Shown here one piece after another: positions 1 through 8,724 of a DNA stretch of 64,000 nt. Position numbers and translations under genes: made by a program. The notes beneath the pieces were generated by a model that saw only the letters and a program-made list of their open reading frames with translations, made no database searches and was not told the DNA's origin. Source of the stretch: Mytilus edulis (taxonomy: Eukaryota; Mollusca; Bivalvia; Mytilida; Mytilidae); assembly GCF_963676685.1 (NCBI RefSeq), contig NC_092354.1:13894746-13958745 (forward strand). Direction: 5' to 3'. Position 1 is the first letter of the stretch. Each line of letters opens with the position of its first letter.

Positions 1-1500
1 CTCCTCGCCATCCTGACAACTGTTGCCCACTGGCTTGGGATGTAAATCTCAGTTTTTTTCTTGGCAAACTCGATTGCTGAATGCATGCTGTCGCATTCCA
101 TCTGGGTGTGTCCGCTTTCTAGGAACTTGTGGTCAATTATCTCTATATTTGGAAGATTGATGACAGCATGCATTAAGCCAGTTGCAGTAAACTGATTTCT
201 ATTTTGCCCTGCACATGCATCTGAGTAGAGAATTACATTCTTGATATTGGCTGTGAGAGACAACAGTTGCAGATATAAACAGGTTGTAATTTTACAGGCT
301 CCACGTTTACCCTCTACCTCTGACCATAAGTAGCAAGTTGCATTTTTGGTACCTAAGTTATAAATTGACAGATTATAACAATTCAGTTTCCTCATGTAGT
401 AAATTTGGCTGACTAAGGAACAAGGTGTTTGTAATACAGCCTGTAAGTCAAAAGTTGCTACAAAGGAATCATTAGTTGTTTTAGATTTATCTTTGTCTTT
501 CTTCTTTTCCTCTCTCGCTCTCATCTTCATCTGTTGGTGCTCATAATACTTCTTCTTTTCGTTTTCTGAAATAGATGCATCTGCAATACCTCTGTCATAA
601 GTAACACAAATATTACATTGGTCCTTTTTGGGAACATGAAATGAGAAATTGTACTCTTCGTTGAATGTTTTTCTGTATATTGTTAAACTAACTAATTGGT
701 TCTGTGGAGTTGACTCTTTGTAGTAATCAAGATAAAGCTGATACATCCTGGGTACGTTCAACTCTGCTCCTAGATATCTTCTGTTGGAAGACTTCCTAGT
801 GTAGTGCCCTTCGACAGCAGGAAAAGACTCAATATGACTTCTCACCTTTTGTAAGTATTCTGGTTTGGTTTTATTGTGGGGTGTGTGCTTACCTCGTTTG
901 TCAGCGCCAATAAATACTCCACCTGACTCATTTTGCATGGCATTGTCAATGTAAGCATCACCAACATCTAATGTTTTCTTAAAGTACATTTTGCAAACTA
1001 TTGTCTTCGTACCTCCAATATCAAAGAAATATGATCGATGAATATTTCTTTTCCTCTTTTGTGTGATATCCTTGTTTGGGTCGATGTACTTTCTTGTTTG
1101 TTTTTCTTCTACTCTTGATATGATGAAATCCTTTTTCCTTTCGTACGATTCCAGGGACCAAATAAATCAAATATTTTCTGTCTGTTTTCTTCAGTAATTT
1201 TCTGGCTACATTTGAATTTAGACTTGCTGCAATCTACAGATTTAACCACCTTTTGATGTACAGGTTTCCCTCTTTGTGACACATATTCTTTTCCAGACAT
1301 TCGCAACTTCTTTCGTATGTTCTTTTTCCATTCATCTGGAGTAGCTTTTCTTTTTCTATAGAGTTTCTTTTTAGGAGGTGTCATAAACGTATGAGATTTT
1401 CGTAGAGGAGTTCCTCTTGGCCGCCCAACTTTTTTCCTAGTCTTTGAAGGAGTAATTGGTTGTTGGTCTGTTATATTTTCAATTGCATCATTCTGTACGT
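1..1500 (-). CDS. Transposase-like protein with SDACAGQNRN motif, C-terminal part of composite ORF (partial at left edge)
   Basis: On the minus strand a coding frame runs from about 1500 to the left edge with one frame break near 1132-1136, inside a run of five T (plus strand). Upstream of the break it has a basic AT-hook-like stretch (VGRPRGTP, about 1397-1430), then a Lys/Arg-rich region and a motif TEENRQKIFDLFG. Downstream it reads YFFDIGGTKTIVCK, then HVPKKDQCNICVTYD (Cys pair), then YSDACAGQNRNQ (about 197-235) and HKFLESGHTQMECDSMHSAIE (about 80-140). The SDxCxGQNRN and GHTxMExD blocks mark a widespread invertebrate family, often called uncharacterised or DUF7869-like, whose spaced acidic residues suggest a DDE/RNase-H-fold transposase. 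It follows the OTU domain in the same direction, so the two probably formed one polyprotein. The family name is from memory and function is inferred. Confidence 0.72.
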
Positions 1501-1502
1501 CA

Positions 1503-1860
1503 TTTTTGGTCTTTCTCTACATGTTTGTTGCATGGCTGCTCCTGGCTTGCCTGTGAACTATTCTTGACACATCCATCATAATGAGATGGAATTGAGTGAT
1601 CGTCTGATGTTATGTAGGAAAGGAAAATAAAACTTGATTGGTCAGGCTCACATAAAGTTGGTGTAATATCTATAACTGGTTTCTGGGAAAGACTTGTGAA
1701 GATTTTGATTGGCTTCCTACTCCAATTAGAAAGTGCAAGTGGCAAAAGGTCAGATGCTCGATTTGTCCATTTCCCACTACATTTGAGCTCTTCAACTTCT
1801 GTGCGAAAATCGATCCAAATCATATCTTCTTCAAATGATTCATTTGTTTCGTTATTTGAG
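1503..1860 (-). CDS. OTU-like cysteine protease domain, second half (catalytic His)
   Basis: This frame continues the OTU domain that starts in the 1852-4125 reading frame. The join is an 11-base A run (1861-1871): one A fewer makes the frames continuous. It reads ...FEEDMIWIDFRTEVEEL, then ASDLLPLALSNWSRKPIKI, then IFLSYITSDD and IPSHYDGC. The His of SHYDGC sits where OTU proteases carry the catalytic His, and the xDLLPLALSN and RPI-like strands match the OTU order. The frame then stops (CNKHVEKDQK*), but shifting once at the five-T run 1503-1507 leads straight into the AT-hook and transposase-like part. The domain call is good. Whether the frame breaks are real is open. Confidence 0.7.
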
Positions 1861-4125
1861 AAAAAAAAAAACATATTCATTAGCGTTGTCTATGATATGT
1901 TCACATAACATGCCTCTTAATTCATTCTCATCTTTAACATACGGCACGTGCAGCAGCGATGCCCTAAAAAAGCAATTTCCATCTGGAGATACTTCCTTCC
2001 TGACAAGACCATTAACAGCAAGTAATGTATCCAGTTTTTGTTCACACTGATTTCGTTCTTTTTCAAAATATTCTGACTCCTGTGCACTAACTTCTTTAAT
2101 TGACTGTATTATGCTATGCTCTTCTATCTGTTTGCTTGACTGACCTTTTGAAATTTTAGTTTGGTGCTGGAGACTTGTGTAAGTTTCTTTACAGGAAAGT
2201 GGTGTTTTCTGAACATTACCATTTGTACTTCTGTCTGCATTGATTGTTTTTGCAGTTTTATTTTTTGAAATAAATTGTAAAACTTTGGATTTTTTTTCTG
2301 TCTTTCTATTAATCTTGTTTTCTTTAGTGTTTCTTTTTTTCGAAAGTTTTTTCCGTCTTTTAGGAAGATTCAAGGTTTCATATTCAGAGTCTGTGTTTAA
2401 AATTCCTTCTGAAGACGGTGCTGATAATAAGTTAGAATCAGATGAGTTGATATCTGCCTTAGTTACTTTGTATGAATCTTCACTATCAATTATAGACTCA
2501 ATATCCTCATCTTCTACAAAGATAGTCCTATGTTTCAGTCGAGATAGAGGAATATTATCGTCACTACTTTCTTCATCAATGGATACTGTTATCCCTTGTT
2601 GTATGTCTTCAGGTGTTGCGTCATCACCGTCTTGTTCATTCTGTAAGGGTCTTGTGTCATTTAATTCTTGTTGTATATCTTCAGGTGTTGTGTCATCACC
2701 GTCTTGTTCATTCTGCAAGGGCCTTGTGTCATTTAATTCTTGTTGTATATCTTCAGGTGTTGTATCATCAACCTCTTGTACATTCTGTAAGGGCATTGTG
2801 TCATTTAATTCTTGTTGTATATCTTCATGTGTTGTATCATCAACCTCTTGTTCATTCTGTACGGGCCTTGTGTCATTTAATTCTTGTTGTATATCTTCAG
2901 GTGTTGTGTCATCACCGTCTTGTTCATTCTGTACGGGCTTTGTGTAATTTAATTCTTGTTGTATATCTTCAGGTGTTGTGTCATCACCCTCTTGTTCATT
3001 CTGTAAGGGTCTTGTGTCATTTAATTCGTGTTGTATATCTTCATGTGTTGTATCATCACCCTCTTGTTCATTCTGTAAGGGCCTTATGTCATTTAATTCT
3101 TGTTGTATATCTTCATGTGTTGTGTCATCACCCTCTTGTTCATTCTGTAAGGGCCTTATGTCATTTAATTCTTGTTGTATATCTTCATGTGTTGTGTCAT
3201 CACCCTTTTGTTCATTCTGTACGGGCCTTGTGTCATTTAATTCTTGTTGTATATCTTCAGGTATTGTGTCATCACCGTCTTGTTCATTCTGTACGGGCCT
3301 TGTGTCATTTAATTCTTGTTGTATATCTTCAGGTGTTGTGTCATCACCGTCTTGTTCATTCTGTACGGGCCTTGTGTCATTTAATTCTTGTTGTATATCT
3401 TCAGGTGTTGTGTCATCACCGTCTTGTTCATTCTGTAAGGGCCTTGTGTCATTTAATTCTTGTTGTATTTCTTCAGGTGTTGTATCATCACCCTCTTGTT
3501 CATTCTGTAAGGGCCGTGTGTCATTTAATTCTTGTTGTATATCTTCATGTGTTGTATTATCACCCTCTTGTTCATTCTGTAAGGGCCTTGTGTCATTTAA
3601 TTCTTGTTGTATATCTTCAGGTGTTGTATCATCACCCTCTTGTTCATTCTGTAAGGGCCTTGTGTCATTTAATTCTTGTTGTATATCTTCATGTGTTGTA
3701 TCATCACCCTCTTGTTCATTCTGTACGGGCCTTGTGTCATTTAATTCTTGTTGTATATCTTCAGGTGTTGTGTCAACAACCTCTTGTTCATTCTGTAAAG
3801 GCCTTGTGTCATTTAATTCTTGTTGTATATCTCCAGGTGTTGTGTCATCACCGTCTTGTTCATTCTGTAAGGGCCTTGTGTCATTAAATTCTTGTTGTAT
3901 ATCTTCAGGTGTTGTGTCATCACCGTCTTGTTCATTCTGTAAGGGCCTTGTGTCATTTAATTCTTGTTGTATATCTTCAGGTGTTGTGTCAACAACCTCT
4001 TGTCCAATATTTTCAGGCGTTGTGTTGACTGGCTCTCGTTGACTATCTCCTGTCACTGACAGGTTGTACTCGGTAGTTGTGTTTTCAATTGAATGACTAT
4101 TTTCTTCTACTGCTATTGCATTCAT
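1852..4125 (-). CDS. Acidic 24-residue repeat protein with N-terminal half of an OTU cysteine protease domain
   Basis: A 757-residue open frame. Residues ~1-45 are an acidic Ser/Thr-rich leader. About 45-510 are some 19 near-identical 24-residue repeats (core PEDIQQELNDTRPLQNEQ, acidic and Gln/Asn-rich, predicted disordered). About 515-690 is a Ser/Lys-rich linker with KKSKVLQFISKNK-type basic patches. The last ~65 residues open an OTU domain with the catalytic block VSPDGNCFFRAS (Asp and Cys). OTU proteases cleave ubiquitin or act as self-processing proteases of mobile-element polyproteins; the latter fits the transposase-like domain just downstream. The frame ends in an A11 run, giving an artificial-looking VFFFLK* end. 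I chose the ATG at 4125, but an upstream in-frame ATG at 4158 is separated from it only by one TAG. Confidence 0.75.
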   Translation of the reverse strand: MNAIAVEENSHSIENTTTEYNLSVTGDSQREPVNTTPENIGQEVVDTTPEDIQQELNDTRPLQNEQDGDDTTPEDIQQEFNDTRPLQNEQDGDDTTPGDIQQELNDTRPLQNEQEVVDTTPEDIQQELNDTRPVQNEQEGDDTTHEDIQQELNDTRPLQNEQEGDDTTPEDIQQELNDTRPLQNEQEGDNTTHEDIQQELNDTRPLQNEQEGDDTTPEEIQQELNDTRPLQNEQDGDDTTPEDIQQELNDTRPVQNEQDGDDTTPEDIQQELNDTRPVQNEQDGDDTIPEDIQQELNDTRPVQNEQKGDDTTHEDIQQELNDIRPLQNEQEGDDTTHEDIQQELNDIRPLQNEQEGDDTTHEDIQHELNDTRPLQNEQEGDDTTPEDIQQELNYTKPVQNEQDGDDTTPEDIQQELNDTRPVQNEQEVDDTTHEDIQQELNDTMPLQNVQEVDDTTPEDIQQELNDTRPLQNEQDGDDTTPEDIQQELNDTRPLQNEQDGDDATPEDIQQGITVSIDEESSDDNIPLSRLKHRTIFVEDEDIESIIDSEDSYKVTKADINSSDSNLLSAPSSEGILNTDSEYETLNLPKRRKKLSKKRNTKENKINRKTEKKSKVLQFISKNKTAKTINADRSTNGNVQKTPLSCKETYTSLQHQTKISKGQSSKQIEEHSIIQSIKEVSAQESEYFEKERNQCEQKLDTLLAVNGLVRKEVSPDGNCFFRASLLHVPYVKDENELRGMLCEHIIDNANEYVFFFLK
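2600..3995 (-). repeat. Coding minisatellite, 72-bp unit, about 19 copies
   Basis: The unit is exactly 72 bp (24 codons), so the frame stays open on both strands; long plus-strand frames here are shadows. Variants are at most a few bases per unit and occur in blocks (for example TTPEDIQ versus TTHEDIQ, RPL versus RPV), as expected from unequal exchange. Confidence 0.9.
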
Positions 4126-4162
4126 CTATTCATCATCGGACCATTCTGTGCCTTCCATCCTG
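4126..4162 (-). promoter_or_regulatory. Possible splice acceptor and short in-frame leader before the repeat/OTU frame
   Basis: Minus strand: 'ttttacag' (ending near 4161) precedes ATG at 4158-4156. From there ten codons (MEGTEWSDDE) are in frame with the long ORF but end in TAG (4128-4126), directly against the ATG at 4125. Either the TAG is a nonsense change and the true start is 4158, or it is a tiny upstream ORF. Confidence 0.4.
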
Positions 4163-5707
4163 TAAAACATGTATTTAAATTATTGTCTATGTTTAGCCTT
4201 CGGAAATATTTTCTATTAATGACATTAGGACATTATAGTCTTAAAATTTTAATATTTCCTATGCGACAGTTGTTTTTCATTCGTGTGATGAGTTTCAGCT
4301 TTTTATTTTGCCATTTGATAAGGGACATAACAATTTTTATTCTACTTTGAATTTGATAGTTTTGTTGTTTTACTATATGATTTCCCTATTTTTAAAGGGT
4401 TCTCTGTTTCTCTCATTGTTAAAGTTGTCCCCTGTTAGTTATCTCTTGTTTTTCTTGTCCATGATCGAGATGTCTTTTATAAGCTGGATATAGCTACTTC
4501 TTGATAGACCATTTATCTTTATGAATCGATAGATAATTTGAAAATTAGAGCTATTGTCTTTACTAATGTAACATAAAAAATAAATATATAATATTTAAAA
4601 ATCTTACCTTGGTGCTATTTTTTTATGATTTCTTTTTTTTTTCTTTATTATTTCTGTGACAAAAATCTGAAGAAAAAAATAGATAAATAAAACAGTGTGA
4701 ACTAAGCATGCTAAGAGACACATAAAACATTTAAAAATACATAAAAAAAATAGTTAAAGCAACATGCAGTTAGACCATGTTTTGTGTATTTATTTGATTC
4801 ATTTTAACAGAATTAATTATTATCCATATTAAATCTGAATTATAATATCTTTCTCAGAGTAAAATTACTTATTATTCATCAACGCTAATACTTATTTTTT
4901 TATCATAGTGTAAAAATTAAAAATATTTAGATAAATGTTTTTCATAATATAATTTACAATGTCATACATACCTATAACTGCTTTGGGATTATTTAAAGAT
5001 GATCATTTTTAACAATAGCAATGTGCATTCCTTCCCTGAGAAAATTAGTATTTACAAGATGTGTAATAGTGTAAATGAAACAAAAACACGAAATAAGATA
5101 CTTGGTTTTAACCTCGAATCAGCATTATATTTACACAAGTCTTAATAACCCAAAAGATTATCAGGATTTATTGGTTTGTTGACCTTTCATCTGCTGATTA
5201 TATTTAACAGCTGCAACAGGTTATCTTTAGACACAGTGGATGATGCATGCTAAAAATAGATTTAAGGATTGTAAACATGACAGCTACAAACAGTTAACCT
5301 TACTCACAATGTTGAGGCATATAGAAATTGTGAAAAGAATTTGAAATTTGGTTTTACCAAACATTTTATCTCCAGATATTTGATTAAGGCATATTGTTTT
5401 GATATATAAAATATTTTACTATAATGACCAAATAACTTATTTATAAATAGATGCTTGATGCATCCAACAATTCAATTATTAATAGATAATTGATTGATGT
5501 TTCATCAATTAAAAACACTTCTAGTATACCTTTTGCTCTATAATTTTGTGCGATTAAAGCATTGGCTTTAAAACACATTTTTGACCCAAAATCCAAATTT
5601 AACAAATTTTATGTTACTTGGTTGTGGCAATAACCCATCGATTAGTTACAACCATTAGCATTAATCGTTATAAAACAAAGTCAAAATAACACAATACTCA
5701 GTCCAGT
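4163..5707. other. Gene-free AT-rich spacer
   Basis: No supported exon on either strand. About 4270-4450 resembles the 3' tail of a common mussel retroelement ('ttttgccatttgataaggga'). The rest is AT-rich unique-looking sequence. Confidence 0.5.
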
Positions 5708-6840
5708 CTATCCACTGCAGCTCAAACAATACCACTTTCCCTTTGGCTTTCGTCGGATATTTACACATTTGTAGTGAAACCACTGATACGGACACTCTGA
5801 TTTGTCACACTCGATCATTATGCCATATTCCGGTTCGACACATAAACACCATATCTCTTTTTCGTTGTTGTTTTCTTCTGGTGGTTGTTCTGTGGCTTGC
5901 TGTTGGTTTTCCAGCTGTCTGGTGACTAACTCCCTTATTACATACGTCTTCACAAAGAGTTCACATTTGCTTATTAAGGCATGACAAAAGTTCACACCAA
6001 TGGGTACTCTTACTATGACCCTACTGTGTAAAGGCTCACACTTAGTGTAGACAACAAAGTCACAAAATGTCAATTGGAGGATAAACATCTGGAATTGAAC
6101 TTGTGTGTAGTATCTGTGGTTGGTCTTGAAGTGTAGAGACTTGTCCAAACAAAAGTCTTTATCAGATGATGCAGCTTGCATAACAGTAATGTCCTTATGC
6201 TTGTATGGGCACTTAATCTCAATTAGTCCTTTACCACAACACTGACAGTTGATAATGTCATCGGGACTGGATCCCAAGAATTGGTGTTGATTGTTAATAG
6301 TAAAACCCGACAAATTATATTCAAAATCAATGTGTTGTGTGCTTTGGTTGGTGATATAGGCTTGTCTGCATTCTTCTTCATGGTCGACTCCCCACTTGAC
6401 AGCAGCTTTGTTGAACAGGTCATATGATGAATACCCAACAATGCGCTTTACTAAAACGTCCGGTGATGTGGTGTCTTTGCGTGTTCAAACGCCATGGGCC
6501 TTATATGCTGTAACACGCCCCATACGGTGTTGAAACCATAGTGGGCTAATGGCTTGGTTCCTTGTTGCGGCTTCTAAATTTGTAGCTTGGTAGTCGGAAC
6601 ACAAATAGCCGCAGAAAATGTCTTTGCAATGACTGTCAATGTGATGTCTGTATTGTCTGGATCCTGTAGTGATTGCAACAGCTTATGATACTTTTCTGTG
6701 TAAGTTGCTACTGGTTGACTCTCTACAATCTGTGAGGTTGCTGTCACTGATGTAAAAATACAGCATTTTGGTACCAGAGCAATCTTAGAGGTGATCTCAG
6801 GTGCTGCACACGTGGCACCCGGCGTGTTGCTTATGAGATA
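5708..6840 (-). pseudogene. YqaJ-like nuclease with C-terminal PHD finger, decayed
   Basis: Intact from 6313 to 5708 and readable upstream to about 6840 if two lesions are ignored: an in-frame TGA at 6487-6485 (between YKAHGV and TRKDTTSPD) and a one-base shift at about 6600-6640. Order: SPLWFQHRMGRVTAYKAHG, then FLGSSPDDI and GLIEIKCPY (acidic Asp and E-x-K of the lambda-exonuclease/YqaJ fold), then HRYYTQVQFQM, then a Gln/Glu-rich linker. The PHD-type Cys4-His-Cys3 finger follows: CLC, ECDKSECPYQWFHYKCV, GKWYCLSC. In molluscs such YqaJ-PHD proteins are abundant and transposon-associated; the nuclease would cut or resect DNA and the PHD finger read histone tails. The nonsense codon and frameshift argue for a dead copy. 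Domain calls are firm; biological role is inferred. Confidence 0.8.
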
Positions 6841-6860
6841 ACAAATCCGGTAAATAGTAT

Positions 6861-7144
6861 AATTCCAAAACTAAACGAGACTTACCTTGGTAAAAGTTGA
6901 AGTTCAGTTGGAATTTAACGTAGTCATCTTTAGTTGTAGGGATCAGATGAGATGTTCGTGCGCATGTGTAGCTTCAGTCTTCAAAGTCGAAGGGTTTGTG
7001 CATACAAAAGTACTAAGTACAACATCACAAAAAAGAGGGAGGGATATCGGGAGGGCATCTGATCCCTACAACTAAAGATGACTTCGTTAAATTCCAACTG
7101 AACTTCAACTTTTACCAAGGTAAGTCTCGTTTAGTTTTGGAATT
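6861..7144. repeat. Large palindrome, ~89-bp arms with ~105-bp spacer
   Basis: 6861-6949 and 7056-7144 are near-perfect inverted copies (one clear mismatch). A diverged third copy of the inner motif ('ggaatttaac..gtcat..gggaccagatgag') follows in forward orientation at 7139-7180. It lies about 140 bp from the tyrosine-recombinase fragment, so it may be the inverted or internal complementary repeat of a DIRS-type element. Confidence 0.8.
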
Positions 7145-7287
7145 TAACTACGTCATCCCGTTTCCGGGACCAGATGAGACTTCAAAGAGCACAAGCCCTG
7201 AGATAAGTCAAAAAGTTATATTAAAAACCTCCAAAAAAAAAACAAATATATCCCTCCTATATACAAAGTTCATTTACAAATAAAGTT

Positions 7288-7788
7288 CTATGTACTCAGA
7301 ACAGCTCTCTGAAAACGTTGTTCATCTGACTCGATCGGCTTCTTGTAGAATTTAGCAAAAGTCTTTTCACTGGTCCAACCAGCTCTTCGTAAAATACATT
7401 CCACAGGAATCAGATTATGGAAAGCCTTAGAAACAACTGCTGATCTAGCGCTATGCGAAGAATAAGATTTTAAATTAATTCCTGATTTTGACATCACAGT
7501 TTTGATCCATCTGCTAATTGTTTCTCTTGAAACGGCTTTAAACGGTTTCACATAACTTATAAAAAGTTTCTGACTATTACCACGAGCTTGAGCTGTTCTC
7601 ATCAAATATTCTTTTAAAACAGTAAAAACACACAATCTCCTATCTGGAGGATAAGCAAAAAGTTCAACAAAATGTACATTAAACCCAGGTCTATTCTGTT
7701 TTAATAAACCTGAATAAAACAAAGTATAACTATCCTTTCCTTTAATCACTAAAAGTTTGTTTAGCCTGGAAAGGTATTGAAAAGGAAC
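7288..7788 (-). CDS. DIRS-type tyrosine recombinase, C-terminal fragment
   Basis: 153 residues from a GTG at 7749, with readable codons upstream (RLNKLLVIKG) to about 7788. Motifs: FAYPPDRRLCVFTVLKEYL, VSRETISRWIK, SSHSARSAVVSKA (H-x-x-R pair), ILRRAGWTSEKTFAKFYKKP (Trp plus the nucleophilic Tyr). This is the catalytic core of tyrosine recombinases of DIRS1-like retrotransposons, which use a circular intermediate instead of a DDE integrase. The N-terminus, reverse transcriptase and RNase H are missing, so it is 5'-truncated; it ends in a normal stop. It probably belongs with the palindrome at 6861-7144. The DIRS assignment over Crypton/Ngaro rests on motif feel and is less certain than the recombinase call. 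Confidence 0.75.
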   Translation of the reverse strand, partial: VPFQYLSRLNKLLVIKGKDSYTLFYSGLLKQNRPGFNVHFVELFAYPPDRRLCVFTVLKEYLMRTAQARGNSQKLFISYVKPFKAVSRETISRWIKTVMSKSGINLKSYSSHSARSAVVSKAFHNLIPVECILRRAGWTSEKTFAKFYKKPIESDEQRFQRAVLST

Positions 7789-8724
7789 TCAAGCTGTTTA
7801 TTTATGCATTAGAAAGCCATTTATTTGCATGTTTGTTTAAGACTTAAGGCACCTCAGGTATGCAATCAAGAACACACTGGCTTCTTTTGAGAAATTGTTG
7901 ACAACCACCAGCGGTGATTTGATAACTTTACAAAAAGATGGTGTTCATAAATTTACAAAATAATGATAAGCTTCATACATTGTCATACACATTAAAATAA
8001 ATACATTTTCTTGTACAAATGCTCCATACATACTGGATAATTATTTGGGTTGTTGTTGAGGTTTTTTTTTGTTAGTGCTAGCCAAAAAGCATTGCAATGA
8101 AACCAGTGTTTTTTGTTAAATTCTGACCATCAAAGTTTGAAATATTTAATCTACGCATACATGTTTGTATTTAATGTATTTTTAATGTCTATGCTTTTGG
8201 TTTATAGTGGTATAATTTTGTGTCTTAATGTGCAGTAGTTCTTTAAGCACTTGTCCTCATCAAGTTGCAGTTATGTGTCTGCTCGGTACTTGTTTCGGAA
8301 ATTTGCAAATGTTCGTTTCATAAACTTGTGTATCTATTTTAAGGTCTATCAGGAAATTGGAAGTGATACTACAACTATGATTTATTATAAAGGACCTGCA
8401 TTTGCTATGTACCTACAAATCGTTTTTTCCTTCTTGTAGTATTTTTAAAATTCTGTATTGTCAATAAACAACCAAGATGGAGGAATGTTTACATATATGG
8501 CATTGTGGGAAAACAAAATTTATCATCAACATTGAAATTTAGCGATATTACAGATTTTTTCACTACGATTTTAATATTTTCTTGAATAATGAAATATTTA
8601 GAGCACTATCGTTGTGAAATTATGTAGTTTTTGTTACAATGTTGTTGTAAAAACATTCCGGGATTGAACGGAAATTATCGAATGAAATTACTTGACCAAT
8701 CAGTGATGAAAAGTGTAATTTGCA
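7789..8724. other. Intergenic region upstream of the BEN gene
   Basis: No coding sequence supported. A CCAAT box lies at 8695-8702 ('gaccaatcag'), about 25 bp before the ATG, and 'aagatgg' occurs near 8475. No TATA box is evident. The promoter probably lies within 8450-8720. Confidence 0.35.

Noticed and set aside
2240-4042. Long plus-strand frames across the 72-bp repeat (235, 424 and 354 codons)
   Set aside because: They exist only because the unit is a multiple of three; compositions (Cys/Ser or His/Leu-Val repeats) mirror the minus-strand gene and no start context or splice sites support them.
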